A stretch of DNA of 64,000 nt from JAFKFI01 sp963795435 (GTDB lineage Bacteria > Pseudomonadota > Alphaproteobacteria > Acetobacterales > Acetobacteraceae), in assembly GCA_963795435.1 (NCBI GenBank), contig CAWCHV010000008.1, forward strand, positions 1 to 64,000. Reading direction: 5' to 3'. The notes under the pieces were generated by a model. That model did not search any database and was not told the DNA's origin. It worked only from the letters and a program-made list of their open reading frames with translations. The position numbers and the translations under genes were made by a program. This document shows positions 36,107 through 45,527 of this stretch, piece by piece. The first letter of the stretch is position 1; every line of letters starts with the position of its first letter.

Positions 36107-37492
36107 ATGAGTCGCATGGGCCGCCGTTCGGTGTTGCGTGGATCGCTTGGCCTGGCGGCATCAGGCGGCTTGAGCATGCCGTATATCGCCCGCGCCGCGG
36201 CGACGACGGCGACGGTGTGGCAGACGCAGGGTTTCGTCCCCGCCGAGGATGAGGCGATCCGCAAGGTGGTCGCAGACTACCAGAAGGCCAGCGGCAACAA
36301 GCTAGAACTCACGATCACGCCGTTCATGGCGCTGATGCAGAAGACCGTCTCGGCGCTGACCGCCGGCGACGTGCCCGACGTGGTCTCGATGGACGCGCCC
36401 GATACTCTGCTGCCGCAGAATGCCTGGGACGACAAGCTCATCGACGTGAGCGATGTGGTCGAGACCCAGAAAGCGGTGCTGAGCCCGTCGGCGCTGCTCT
36501 ATTCCCATGTCTACAACAACGCCACCAAGAAGCGTGCCTACTACTTCGTCCCGTACAAGATGTCGGCGATCCCGTTCCATGTCTGGGGCAGCCTGGTCGA
36601 GAAGGCGGGCTACAAGCTTTCCGACGCGCCCAAGACGTGGGACGCATTCTGGGACTTCTTCAAGCCGATGCAGGCCAAGCTGCGGGCCAAGGGAATGCGC
36701 CGGGTCTACGCGCTCGGACTACAGCTCACCACGGTGGGTCCGAACGACGGCAACGGCCTGTTCTACGGCTTCCTGATCGCCAATGGCGGGAAGGACATCG
36801 TCACCGAGGATGGCAAGCTGCACACCAATGACCCGACGGTGCGGCAGGCGGCGATCAAGTCGATCGCGTACATGACGCAGGCCCTCAAGGATGGATATGT
36901 GCCGCCGGAGGTCTTGAGCTGGAGCGACTCCGACGACAACAACGCCTACCACGAAAAGCTGATGATCATGGATTTCGACGGCACGATCTCGACCGAGCTC
37001 GCGCTGTACAACGATAAGCAGCTCTACCTGCACGAGATGGTGACGCTCGGGCTGCCGCTCGGCAACGACGGCAAACCGATCCCGGCGCAGGTCGGCGCCG
37101 GCGGCGGGTTCATCCCGAAGGGCGCCAAGAACGTCGCCGTCGCCAAGGATTTCCTCAAATATATTCTGCAGCCGAAGGTCCAGAGCGAGTACCTGAAGAA
37201 CGGCCTCGGCCGCTGGGTGACGACGGTGCCCTCGGTGGTGAAGGAGGATCCGTGGTGGCTCGACCCGTCCGATCCGCACCGCGCCCCGTATGTGACCGAG
37301 ACGCTGCTCGGGCCGACCATCCCGGTCTACAACGCCTATAACCCGGCCTGGGGCCGCGTTGCCGCCGAGCAGCTCTGGGGCCAGGCCTTCGCCGCCGTGG
37401 TGAAGGACGGGGCGACGCCGGAGGCGGCGGTCGACAAGGCGTTCAAGCGCGCCGAGGCGATCTTCGCGCAATACCCGATCACCGTCAGCTGA
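36107..37492 (+). CDS. ABC transporter solute-binding protein (family 1, sugar type)
   Basis: A 461-residue periplasmic binding protein. The N-terminus RMGRRSVLRGSLGLAASGG and PYIARAAATTA is a twin-arginine signal peptide. The mature protein has TVWQTQGFVPAEDEAIRKVV, TAGDVPDVVSMDAPD and a C-terminal FLKYILQPKVQSEYLKNGLG, the build of carbohydrate uptake (CUT1) binding proteins. GGGAAGGGAG favours this second ATG over one six bases upstream. First gene of a three-gene operon. Confidence 0.92.
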   Translation: MSRMGRRSVLRGSLGLAASGGLSMPYIARAAATTATVWQTQGFVPAEDEAIRKVVADYQKASGNKLELTITPFMALMQKTVSALTAGDVPDVVSMDAPDTLLPQNAWDDKLIDVSDVVETQKAVLSPSALLYSHVYNNATKKRAYYFVPYKMSAIPFHVWGSLVEKAGYKLSDAPKTWDAFWDFFKPMQAKLRAKGMRRVYALGLQLTTVGPNDGNGLFYGFLIANGGKDIVTEDGKLHTNDPTVRQAAIKSIAYMTQALKDGYVPPEVLSWSDSDDNNAYHEKLMIMDFDGTISTELALYNDKQLYLHEMVTLGLPLGNDGKPIPAQVGAGGGFIPKGAKNVAVAKDFLKYILQPKVQSEYLKNGLGRWVTTVPSVVKEDPWWLDPSDPHRAPYVTETLLGPTIPVYNAYNPAWGRVAAEQLWGQAFAAVVKDGATPEAAVDKAFKRAEAIFAQYPITVS

Positions 37493-37502
37493 CGAGGCGA
37501 GC

Positions 37503-38420
37503 ATGAGCGTCACGCAGCAGATTGTCGCGGTCAGCCCGCCCCGGACGGTGCGGCGGCGACGGGCGCGGGTTTGGTCCGGCGGGGTTCACGGCGCCGAGCT
37601 CGCCTGGGCAGCCGCTTTCTCGCTGCCCTACGTCGCGGTGTTTCTCGCCTTCGTGGTCTATCCGGTTGCCTACGGGCTGTGGCTCGGCAGCCAGCCGGCG
37701 CTCTACCGCGAGCTGTTCGACAACCCGGTCTATCTGCGTACCGTGGTCAACACCGCGCTGTTCGTCGGCATCGGCGTCAACGTGAAGATGGCGCTGGCCT
37801 TCCTGCTGTCCGGCTTCTTCCTGCGCAAGAGCTGGTGGACGAAGGGCCTCCTGGTCATCTTCATCCTGCCCTGGGCCACGCCGTCGCTGCCGGCGTTCCT
37901 GTCGATCCACTGGCTGCTGAACGGCCAGTGGGGCTTGCTCAACAACGCGCTGTACATGCTGTTCGGCGTTGACGGGCCGATCTGGCTCAATTCGCGCTGG
38001 CTCGGGCTCGGCTCCAACATCGTCGCCTATATCTGGAAGTGGATGCCGTTCTGGACGGTGATCTTCCTCGCCGGGCGCATGGCGATCCCGCAGGAGCTCT
38101 ACGAGGCGGCGGATGTGGACGGGGCCACCGGCTATCGCCGCTTCATGCACGTCACCTGCCCGTTGCTCGCGACACTTTATCTGGTCTGCACGCTGCTCTC
38201 GACCATCTGGACCTTGGGCGATTTCAGCACGGTCTATTTCGTCTCGGGCGGCGGCCCGGCGATGTCGACCGAGGTGCTGGCCACACTCGGCATCCGCAAC
38301 GCCTTCGTGCTCGCGCAGCCACGGCTCGGTGTCGCCGCCGTGATGTCGGCGCTGCCCGTGCTCATCCCGATCGTCGTCCTGCTGATGCACAAGCTGCGAA
38401 ACTCGGAGGTGCAGCTATGA
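37503..38420 (+). CDS. ABC transporter permease (sugar type, MalF-like)
   Basis: A 305-residue CUT1 inner-membrane permease with six predicted helices and the EAA loop EAADVDGATGYRRFMHVTCP near residue 200, which docks on the ATPase. It starts 10 bases after the binding-protein gene and its TGA overlaps the ATG of the second permease. Confidence 0.93.
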   Translation: MSVTQQIVAVSPPRTVRRRRARVWSGGVHGAELAWAAAFSLPYVAVFLAFVVYPVAYGLWLGSQPALYRELFDNPVYLRTVVNTALFVGIGVNVKMALAFLLSGFFLRKSWWTKGLLVIFILPWATPSLPAFLSIHWLLNGQWGLLNNALYMLFGVDGPIWLNSRWLGLGSNIVAYIWKWMPFWTVIFLAGRMAIPQELYEAADVDGATGYRRFMHVTCPLLATLYLVCTLLSTIWTLGDFSTVYFVSGGGPAMSTEVLATLGIRNAFVLAQPRLGVAAVMSALPVLIPIVVLLMHKLRNSEVQL

Positions 38421-39304
38421 GCGCCTCGGTTTCCTCCGTCCGCCCGGCCCGGCGACCGCGCTACCGGCTGCGGCGAGCGCTCGGCGAGACGGCGGCGAGC
38501 GCACTGGCAATCCTGCTGGTGATCTGGTCGATCGGGCCGATCTACAACATGGTGATGATCGCGCTCGACTCGCACGGCGACGTGTTCAGCGACGCGATCT
38601 GGCCCGTCGCGCCGACGCTCGAGAGCTTCCGCATCGTCGTGACCGAGGGCTACTGGTATCTCGAGAATTTCTGGCGCCAGTACGGCAACAGCCTCTATGT
38701 CGGCCTCTCGACCATGTTTCTCACCTTGCTCATCGGCTCGCTGGTGAGCTTCACCGTAGGCAGGATGCGGGTGCGGCGCGGATGGGTGCTGACCAACGCG
38801 GCGCTGCTGACCTACGTGATCCCGGCCTCGTTTCTCGCCATCCCGTTCTACCGGATCATGCAGAGCTACGGTCTCGCCAACAATGCGTGGTCGGTGATCG
38901 CCGCCGAGGTGACGTTCGCGACGCCGTACGCCATCTTCATCTTCCAGCAATACGGCAAGTCGATCCCGATCGAACTCGACGAATCCGCGCGCATCGACGG
39001 GGCGACGCCGTTGCAGGTCTATCTCCGCATCTATCTGCCGCTGATGGCGCCGGCGCTGGTCGCGGTCGGGACGTACGCGTTGCTGCTTGCCTGGAACGAG
39101 TATCTCTACCAGTTCCTGCTGCTCTCCTCGCCGCAGAGCATGACGGTGCCGGTGGCGCTGGCGCAGTTCCTCAACAGCGACGAGGCCCCGTGGAACTACA
39201 TGATGGCCACGGCCATCATCTACGCGCTGCCGCCGATCGCGATCTATTACCTGTTCCGCCGCCACATGGCGGCTGGCCTGACGATGGGTGGGGTGAAGGG
39301 CTAA
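38417..39304 (+). CDS. ABC transporter permease (sugar type, MalG-like)
   Basis: A 295-residue CUT1 permease. The EAA-type loop is DESARIDGATPLQVYLRIYL, followed by PLMAPALVAVGTYALLLAWN; the C-terminus ends MAAGLTMGGVKG, typical of MalG-like subunits. Coupled by ATGA to the first permease. No ATPase gene follows: the next gene is convergent, so the transporter must borrow a shared MsmK/UgpC-like subunit encoded elsewhere. Confidence 0.93.
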   Translation: MSASVSSVRPARRPRYRLRRALGETAASALAILLVIWSIGPIYNMVMIALDSHGDVFSDAIWPVAPTLESFRIVVTEGYWYLENFWRQYGNSLYVGLSTMFLTLLIGSLVSFTVGRMRVRRGWVLTNAALLTYVIPASFLAIPFYRIMQSYGLANNAWSVIAAEVTFATPYAIFIFQQYGKSIPIELDESARIDGATPLQVYLRIYLPLMAPALVAVGTYALLLAWNEYLYQFLLLSSPQSMTVPVALAQFLNSDEAPWNYMMATAIIYALPPIAIYYLFRRHMAAGLTMGGVKG

Positions 39305-39311
39305 GGCGCGG

Positions 39312-40214
39312 TCAACCAAGCAACAGGGCGCGCAGCCGCTCCCGGCCGGCGGACCCCGCCTCCAGGCTCCAGGCATTGACGATCGCGAGGCGAAAACCGC
39401 CCGGCGGCATCGAATGGTGCGCCGCCGCCTTGTCCTCGTGGAAGGTGATCTGCACGCTCGACACGCCCGGCAGGGCGCGCACTTGGTCTACCAGGGGCGG
39501 CGATGGGTGGCGGTATTCCCGGTCGTGCGGACCGAACAGGACGACGCTGAAACCGTCGGCCCGCGCGCTGTCGTCGAACGTCCAGCGCCCCGTCTCATAG
39601 AGCCGGATCACCGCCTCGACCCAGCCCGGACCATAGATGTCAGGCCACTGGTCGGCGAACCGCAGATGCGCCTCGATGATGCGGCCGCCGATGGTCTCGA
39701 AATTGGCCATCCCGGTGTAGCCGCGCAGATGGCGAGCGGCCCAGGCGCCGCAATAATCCTCGAGAGCGGGACGGTGCGCCGCCGCGACGTGCCAATGGTC
39801 GAAGGTGCCGCCCGGCGCCGTCTCGCCGGTCGCGTGCCGCCACCATCGGGCCTCTCCGTCCACCAGGGCGACGTCGGTGCTGACGTGGTCGCCGCTGAGC
39901 AGCGTGGACCAGAAATGCCCGCCGGCCAGCGCGGCGGCATACTCCGCCGCGCTCTCGATCGGGCGGCTGCCGGCGCCCATGCCGCGCAGGTTGATCATCG
40001 GCTTGGAGAACACCGGGAATGCCGGCGGCATGACGCCATGCGGCGCGGCGTCGAGGCCCTGCGAGAGGGCCACAGCGAGCTTGTCGTAGATCCAGCGATA
40101 CTCGGGATACCAGCACCACGCATCGGCATCCTCGGTCGGCACGCGCACGTGGTCGGGGCAGGGGATGTCTGCGAAATATTGCATGCGCCACGGATCGGCC
40201 TCGCACACCGGCAT
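39312..40214 (-). CDS. Uncharacterised protein, possibly ATP-grasp-like
   Basis: A 300-residue soluble protein. INLRGMGAGSRPIESAAEYA, HFWSTLLSGDHVSTDVALVD, and YTGMANFETIGGRIIEAHLR (NFE then EAHLRF) have the spacing of an ATP-grasp C-terminal lobe, but I cannot prove the fold. Its ATG overlaps the TGA of the MoeA/MobA fusion (TGATG), so it is translated as the last gene of the molybdoenzyme maturation operon. A role there is positional inference. Confidence 0.55.
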   Translation of the reverse strand: MPVCEADPWRMQYFADIPCPDHVRVPTEDADAWCWYPEYRWIYDKLAVALSQGLDAAPHGVMPPAFPVFSKPMINLRGMGAGSRPIESAAEYAAALAGGHFWSTLLSGDHVSTDVALVDGEARWWRHATGETAPGGTFDHWHVAAAHRPALEDYCGAWAARHLRGYTGMANFETIGGRIIEAHLRFADQWPDIYGPGWVEAVIRLYETGRWTFDDSARADGFSVVLFGPHDREYRHPSPPLVDQVRALPGVSSVQITFHEDKAAAHHSMPPGGFRLAIVNAWSLEAGSAGRERLRALLLG

Positions 40215-41905
40215 CAACCCGGCTCCGCGACCGAAACTATGTTTCCGGTCTCGATTCCCGGCGGCCGCAGCCTGCCCGGCAGGGTGGCGAGCTGCTCGGT
40301 GGTGTCGAAGTCGCGCAGCACGGCGTCCTCCGCGACCTCGACCTCAGCGAGCGCGTCGGTGTGGCTGGCGAGCAGGAAACGCGCGCCGCTGTCGCCGGTG
40401 ATCCGCAGGATCTCCGGGAAGAAGCGCTTGTCCCACAACATGGGATTGCCCTGCTTGCCGCGAAACGTCGGCAGCACGATCAGCCGATTTTCCTCCGGGC
40501 TATAGGCGGCGAGCAGCCGGTCGATGATCCGCCCGGTGACCAGCGGCATATCGCCGAGGCAGACGATCGCGGCGGCGCATTCCGGCGGCACGGCGGCGAT
40601 CCCGGCCTTGAGGCTGGCGGAGAGCCCCTCGGCGTAGTCCGCCGCGTGGACGAAGCGCACCGGCTTGCCGGCGAGCGCGTGCTCGACCTGCTCCGCCTGG
40701 TGTCCGGTCACCACCAGGATCGGCCGCGCGCCGCTGGCCAGCACGTTGTCGACGACGCGCGCGATCATCGGCTTGCCGGTGCGGTCGGCGACCAGCAACT
40801 TGTTGTGCGGCGCCATCCGTCGCGAGCGGCCGGCGCCCAGCACGATAGCGGCGATGGTCGGCGCCGCGGCCGGAGCGGCGCCCACCCGGGGCGTCGCCGG
40901 CGCCTTCTCGCGCGGCAGCGGCCGGCTCTCGATCTCCGTGAGCAACCCGCCCACGCCCATCCGGCCGATCTCGCGCGACCCCACCGGCAGGCCCGCGAAG
41001 AGCCGGGGCAGCACGAAGTCGATGCCGTTGAGCTTCGGGCTGCGGGCGCAGCCGGGCAGCACCAGCGCCGGGCGCGCGCCGATCCGGCCGAGGCAGATCA
41101 GATTTCCCGGATCGACCGGCATCCCGAAATGCAGGATCTCCCCGCCGGCCCGCACGATGCCAGCCGGCCCCACGTCGCGCCGGTCCACCACCGCCGAGGC
41201 GCCGATCACCAGCAACAGATCGGCACCCTGGGCCACGAGCTTGTCCAGCGCGTCGGCGATCGCCGCCTCCTCGTGCGGCGTGCGCAGGGTCGGCAACAGA
41301 GCGCCGGTGAGCGCCGTTACCCGAGCCTCGGTCACCGCGATGGCCTTCTCGGTGACGCTCTCCTTGAGCCCCGGCAGTTGCGTGGCGACGAGCCCGACCT
41401 TCAGCGGCCGGAACGGATGCAGGGTCAATGCCGGAGGACCCTGCCGCGCGAGAGCCACGGCGACATCGAGCAGCGCGCCCGGCACGGCAAAGGGAATGAC
41501 CTTGATGGTCGCCACCATGTCGCGGGCGGCGACCACGCTGTAGTCGGGCAGGGTGCCGACGGTGAGGCTCTCGTCCACCGCGTTGATGCGCTCGATCTTG
41601 TCTCGGGCGACGCGCAGCACGCCCGGCGCCTCGACCGTCAGGTTGACCCGGCCGGTGCCGGCGCGCGAGCGAGCGAGCAGGGGGCCGACGAACGGATCCG
41701 CCAGCCGGTCGGCGCAGATGTCCTCCGGCACGTCGCCGGGCTCGAGCCGGGCGGCGATCACCTCGGTCATGCCGGCCTCGCGCAGCGCGCCCACCGCCGC
41801 CTCGTCCAGCACCGAGCCCTTGCGGATCACCCGCTCCGGCAGCCGCGTGGTGTGCGCCATGATGGCGCCCCGGGCCTCCGCCAGGGGCGTGGGGCCGAAC
41901 CTCAT
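40214..41905 (-). CDS. Molybdopterin-binding (MoeA-like) / MobA-like NTP transferase fusion
   Basis: A 563-residue fusion. Residues 1 to about 340 are a molybdopterin-binding domain as in MoeA/MogA-like proteins: RLPERVIRKGSVLDEAAVGA, LLLVIGASAVVDRRDVGPAG and NLICLGRIGARPALVLPGCA. Residues about 350-560 are an NTP-transferase domain of the MocA/MobA kind: IAAIVLGAGRSRRMAPHNKL, AAAIVCLGDMPLV, GKQGNPMLWDKRF. The pair would make or load MCD cofactor for a molybdenum hydroxylase. It overlaps the XdhC gene by ATGA. Confidence 0.88.
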   Translation of the reverse strand: MRFGPTPLAEARGAIMAHTTRLPERVIRKGSVLDEAAVGALREAGMTEVIAARLEPGDVPEDICADRLADPFVGPLLARSRAGTGRVNLTVEAPGVLRVARDKIERINAVDESLTVGTLPDYSVVAARDMVATIKVIPFAVPGALLDVAVALARQGPPALTLHPFRPLKVGLVATQLPGLKESVTEKAIAVTEARVTALTGALLPTLRTPHEEAAIADALDKLVAQGADLLLVIGASAVVDRRDVGPAGIVRAGGEILHFGMPVDPGNLICLGRIGARPALVLPGCARSPKLNGIDFVLPRLFAGLPVGSREIGRMGVGGLLTEIESRPLPREKAPATPRVGAAPAAAPTIAAIVLGAGRSRRMAPHNKLLVADRTGKPMIARVVDNVLASGARPILVVTGHQAEQVEHALAGKPVRFVHAADYAEGLSASLKAGIAAVPPECAAAIVCLGDMPLVTGRIIDRLLAAYSPEENRLIVLPTFRGKQGNPMLWDKRFFPEILRITGDSGARFLLASHTDALAEVEVAEDAVLRDFDTTEQLATLPGRLRPPGIETGNIVSVAEPG

Positions 41906-42606
41906 GCCGCTTGCTTGTGCATGTAGGAGAGCGAGGCGCCGCGCCGCACGGCGACCAATTCGGCCACGATGGAGAGCGCGATCTCCGGCGCCGTCACCGC
42001 CTCGATGTCGAGCCCGACCGGCCCCTTGATGCGCGCGAGCGAGGCGTCGTCGTGCCCCAGCTCGCGCAGCCGCCCGAGCCGCGCCGCGTGGGTGCGCCGC
42101 GAGCCGAGCGAGCCGATGTAGAAGGCGCTCGACTTCAGCGCCCGGTCGAGCGCCGGATCATCCAGCTTGGGATCATGCGTCAGCGTCACGACGGCCGTGC
42201 GGGCGTCCGGCTTCAGCGCGTCCAGCGCCTCGTCGGGCCATTCGGGCAGGATGGTCACGTTGGGGAACCGCTCGTCGGAGGCGAAGGAGCGGCGCGGGTC
42301 CACCACCGTCACGGCGAAGCCGATCTGCTCGGCGAACGGCACCAGCGCCTGAGCGATATGCACCGCACCGACGACGATGAGCCGGAGCGGCGTGTTGTGA
42401 ACCTGCAGGAAAACGTCACCGCCGCCGATCTTAACGGTACGGCTCTTGTCCTCGCGCAATGCCATGGCGGCCGCCTCGTTCAGCGCGGCCGGCCGCGCCG
42501 GGTCTGGCAGTAGGAATTGCTCGCCGCCTGGCAGCATCGTGGCCAGGACCACCGGCCGGCTCTCCCGCTTGGCCGCCTCGATGGCCGCCAGCAGCTTGGG
42601 TGTCAC
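41902..42606 (-). CDS. XdhC family maturation protein, Rossmann half
   Basis: A 234-residue protein whose C-terminal part is the XdhC Rossmann domain: PLRLIVVGAVHIAQALVPFA, GFAVTVVDPRRSFASDERFP, VVTLTHDPKLDDPALDRAL, SSAFYIGSLGSRRTHAARLG, GPVGLDIEAVTAPEIALSI. It matches CoxF-type XdhC, which inserts or sulfurates the molybdenum cofactor. GTG start overlapping the stop of the N-terminal-type XdhC gene (GTGA). Confidence 0.92.
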   Translation of the reverse strand: MTPKLLAAIEAAKRESRPVVLATMLPGGEQFLLPDPARPAALNEAAAMALREDKSRTVKIGGGDVFLQVHNTPLRLIVVGAVHIAQALVPFAEQIGFAVTVVDPRRSFASDERFPNVTILPEWPDEALDALKPDARTAVVTLTHDPKLDDPALDRALKSSAFYIGSLGSRRTHAARLGRLRELGHDDASLARIKGPVGLDIEAVTAPEIALSIVAELVAVRRGASLSYMHKQAA

Positions 42607-42929
42607 GTCAGCTTCTCCACGAACACCTTCACCTTGCCGCCACAGGCGAGGCCGACCTCCCAGGCGCGCTCGTTGGTCACGCCGAAATCGAGCAGCTGCG
42701 GGCTGCCGCTGTCGATCGTCTTCATGGCGGCCTCGGCAACCGCTCCCTCGATGCAGCCGCCGCTCACCGAGCCGGCCATCTTGCCGGATTTCGTCACCGC
42801 CATCTGGCTGCCCGCCGGGCGCGGCGAGCTGCCCCAGGCTTCAGTCACAGTGGCGAGCGCCACTTGCTCCCCGGCCGCGCGCCAGTTGGCGGCGACGGAG
42901 AGAACGTCTTCAGTTTCGTGAAAGCTCAT
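42603..42929 (-). CDS. XdhC/CoxI family protein, N-terminal-domain type
   Basis: A 108-residue single XdhC_CoxI domain: VALATVTEAWGSSPRPAGSQ, MAGSVSGGCIEGAVAEAAM and VGLACGGKVKVFVE. The CIEG and ACGG Cys are those conserved in cofactor-handling XdhC proteins. Together with the following gene it makes up what is one polypeptide in many XdhC proteins. Overlaps the coxE stop by ATGA. Confidence 0.92.
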   Translation of the reverse strand: MSFHETEDVLSVAANWRAAGEQVALATVTEAWGSSPRPAGSQMAVTKSGKMAGSVSGGCIEGAVAEAAMKTIDSGSPQLLDFGVTNERAWEVGLACGGKVKVFVEKLT

Positions 42930-44095
42930 GAGGCGATCCTCCAGGCTTCCCCCGGACGCCTCGGCGGTGCGGGGCGGGAGAGCAGGTCGACCAGCTCGCG
43001 CAGGCTGGCCAGGTTATGCACGGGGCGAAACTCGTCCACGTACGGCAGCATCGCGCGGATACCCTGCGATCTTGGCTCGAAACCGGCCCAGCGCAACAGC
43101 GGATTGAGCCAGATCAGCCGTGTGCAGGAGCGATGCAGCCGGTCCATGTTCTCCGCGAGATGCCGCGCGCCGTCGCGGTCGAGCCCATCGGTGATGAGCA
43201 GCATCACGGCGCCCTGGCCCAGCACGCGCCGCGCCCAGTCCTGGTTGAACCGCTCCAGCGCCTCGCCGATCCGCGTGCCGCCCGACCAGTCCGGCACGAT
43301 ATGCGCGACCATCTGGAAGGCGACCTCGGGGTCGCGATGGCGCAGCTGACGGGTGATGTTGGTCAGCCTGGTGCCGAACAGGAACACGCTCACCCGCTCG
43401 CGCTCGTTCGTCACCGCATGAAGGAAATGCAGCAATATCTGCGCGTAGCGGGACATCGAGCCGGAGATGTCGCAGAGCACCACGAGCGGCGGCGGCCGCG
43501 TCTGCCGGCGCGAGCGGGCGATGCCGAGGATTTCGCCGCCGTGCCGGCGGTTCTCTCGAATGGTGCGCCGCAGATCGACCCGCGGGCCGAGCGGGTCCGG
43601 CCGCAGCCGGCGGGTCGGGCGCAGATCGAGCGGCAGCACCAGCTTGCGGATTTCCGCCTTGGCGTTGGCGATCTCGGCGGCGCCCATCGCCTCGAAATCC
43701 ATCCGCTGCAGCTGCTCCCGGTCGCTCACCGTGAGCACGGCGTCGGTCAGCGGCGGCTCGTCGCGTGGCTTCGACCTTGTGTCGCGCGGCTGCGCGAAGG
43801 CCTCGGCAACGCGCCGCCCGGCGGGCGGGGCGCGCTCCGGCTTCTTCTCCTTCCGCGCCTCCATCAGCCCCATGATGGCGGCCTGACGGGCGGCGGTCGG
43901 GTCGCGCCAGAACAGGGTGAATGCCTGGTCGAACACCTCCTGGTGCTCGTGCCGATGGATCATCGCCGCCCGCAGGGCCGTGCGCGCCTGCGCCTTGTCG
44001 CCGAGATCGATGAGCGACAGCGCGCGCAACGCGGCGATCGACTCCGACGGCCCGACCGGCAGCCCCGCGCGGCGCAGCAGCCGGGCGAAATGCAT
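42926..44095 (-). CDS. coxE: VWA domain protein, CoxE-like
   Basis: A 389-residue CoxE-type protein with a C-terminal von Willebrand A domain: VVLCDISGSMSRYAQILLHF has the MIDAS DxSxS, HIVPDWSGGTRIGEALERFN supplies the Thr, and VMLLITDGLDRDG the Asp. The N-terminal half is helical and Arg/Pro-rich in the middle. CoxE acts with the MoxR-type ATPase CoxD to mature the Mo-Cu site of CO dehydrogenase in Oligotropha. The ATG is used; a GTG one codon upstream is possible. Confidence 0.9.
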   Translation of the reverse strand: MHFARLLRRAGLPVGPSESIAALRALSLIDLGDKAQARTALRAAMIHRHEHQEVFDQAFTLFWRDPTAARQAAIMGLMEARKEKKPERAPPAGRRVAEAFAQPRDTRSKPRDEPPLTDAVLTVSDREQLQRMDFEAMGAAEIANAKAEIRKLVLPLDLRPTRRLRPDPLGPRVDLRRTIRENRRHGGEILGIARSRRQTRPPPLVVLCDISGSMSRYAQILLHFLHAVTNERERVSVFLFGTRLTNITRQLRHRDPEVAFQMVAHIVPDWSGGTRIGEALERFNQDWARRVLGQGAVMLLITDGLDRDGARHLAENMDRLHRSCTRLIWLNPLLRWAGFEPRSQGIRAMLPYVDEFRPVHNLASLRELVDLLSRPAPPRRPGEAWRIAS

Positions 44096-44124
44096 CACGT
44101 TGGCGGCGAGTGTCGCGCCCAGGG

Positions 44125-44595
44125 TCAGCCCTCCGGGTGCCAGCCCAGGACCTGCTCCGCCGAATAGCTCAGCGTTTCCAGATCGACAGTGGGAGTCTCC
44201 TCGTACAGCTTCAGCTTGATCCCGACCGATCTCCGGACCCGCGGTATCTGCTTCGCGACGATCGCTGGTATTTCCCGGCGCAGGCTGGGGCTGCTTTCAA
44301 GAACATCCTCGATCTCGCGTTGTGCGTCGAGGATCGTGCTAATCCAGCCGCGCCGCGGATCCTGCGCCGGCGAAGCGTCCAGCTTCATCAGGTGCTCGAC
44401 AATCCGCGCGATCTGACTGCTGAGCGCGAGCCGCTCCGAATTGCCCACGCTTTCGATCTCCTCGGCGACATTTTCCCAGTCGATCCGCAGGTTCGACCCG
44501 GCCTCCGCGGCTTTGCGCAGCGCGGCCGCCTGTTCGCGGCTCCAGAGATACACATCCTGGCGGTAGAGGCTTCCCATGCGATCCTCGATCTTCAA
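44125..44595 (-). CDS. DUF29 domain protein
   Basis: A 156-residue DUF29 protein: GSLYRQDVYLWSREQAAALR, LRIDWENVAEEIESVGNSER, LSSQIARIVEHLMKLDASPA. DUF29 is a cyanobacterial/proteobacterial family of unknown function, often multicopy. It sits between the MoxR ATPase and coxE genes, where cox-type operons normally have nothing, with gaps of about 30 and 26 bases, so it is probably cotranscribed. A role in maturation is not established. Confidence 0.9.
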   Translation of the reverse strand: MKIEDRMGSLYRQDVYLWSREQAAALRKAAEAGSNLRIDWENVAEEIESVGNSERLALSSQIARIVEHLMKLDASPAQDPRRGWISTILDAQREIEDVLESSPSLRREIPAIVAKQIPRVRRSVGIKLKLYEETPTVDLETLSYSAEQVLGWHPEG

Positions 44596-44625
44596 ATGGC
44601 CGCCGCCTAGGCGACCGGAACCGCC

Positions 44626-45525
44626 TCAAGCCGCGTCTGCCGCCGCCTCGGAGACCAGCCGTGCGGCCTCGGCGCCGCGTATCTTAGCGATATCGTCCTG
44701 ATATTTCAGCAACACGCCCAAGGTCTCGTTCACCGTATCCGGAGTGAGTTCGTGCTCGTCGAGATAGTTGAGCGCGTTCGCCCAGTCGATCGTCTCGGCT
44801 ACTCCGGGCAGCTTGAAGATGTCGGCGGTGCGCAGGCGCTGCACGAACGCCACCACCTGCGCGGACAGCTTCTCGGGCACCGTGGGCGCCTTGACGGCGA
44901 GAATCGCCCGTTCTCGCGCCGTGTTCGGATAGTCGACCCAATGATACAGGCAGCGCCGCCGGATCGCGTCATGCACCTCGCGCGTTCGGTTCGAGGTCAG
45001 CACCACCACCGGCCGGGTCTTGGCGCGGATGGTGCCGTATTCCGGCACCGTGAGCTGGAAATCGGCCAGCACCTCCAGAAGAAACGCCTCGAACGGCTCG
45101 TCGGCACGGTCTAGCTCGTCGATCAGCAGCACGGCGGGCTGCTGATCGGGATCTATGGCCGACAGCAGCGGGCGGGTCTGCAGAAACTCGCGGCCGTAGA
45201 TGTCCTGCGCCAGCACGTCCCGGTCGGTTTCGCCCGCAGCCTCGGCCAGCCGGATCGCCATGAGCTGGCGGGCATGGTCCCACTCGTAGGCGGCCGCCGA
45301 CAAATCCATCCCATCATAGCATTGCAGCCGCACGAGCCGCCGTTTCAGGCCCGATGCCAGCACCTTGGCGATCTCGGTCTTGCCGGTGCCGGGCTCACCC
45401 TCCAGCAGCAGCGGCCGGCCCATCGACAGCGCCAGATGCACCGTCGTCGCCAGCTCCCGGTCGGCGATATAGCCCTGGCCGGCGAGCAGCGCCGAGGTCT
45501 GCTCGACTGAGGTAGGCAGCTCCAT
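44626..45525 (-). CDS. coxD: MoxR family AAA+ ATPase (CoxD-like)
   Basis: A 299-residue AAA+ ATPase. Walker A LLEGEPGTGKTEIAK (41-55), Walker B PAVLLIDELDRADEPFEAFL, sensor region VVVLTSNRTREVHDAIRRRC. It pairs with the VWA protein encoded downstream, as in MoxR-VWA systems; in the cox system CoxD is an ATP-dependent chaperone for the Mo-Cu site. The ATG lies three bases after the expected coxG stop, although the frame is open far upstream through coxG because of the coxG shift. Confidence 0.92.
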   Translation of the reverse strand: MELPTSVEQTSALLAGQGYIADRELATTVHLALSMGRPLLLEGEPGTGKTEIAKVLASGLKRRLVRLQCYDGMDLSAAAYEWDHARQLMAIRLAEAAGETDRDVLAQDIYGREFLQTRPLLSAIDPDQQPAVLLIDELDRADEPFEAFLLEVLADFQLTVPEYGTIRAKTRPVVVLTSNRTREVHDAIRRRCLYHWVDYPNTARERAILAVKAPTVPEKLSAQVVAFVQRLRTADIFKLPGVAETIDWANALNYLDEHELTPDTVNETLGVLLKYQDDIAKIRGAEAARLVSEAAADAA

Positions 45526-45527
45526 CA

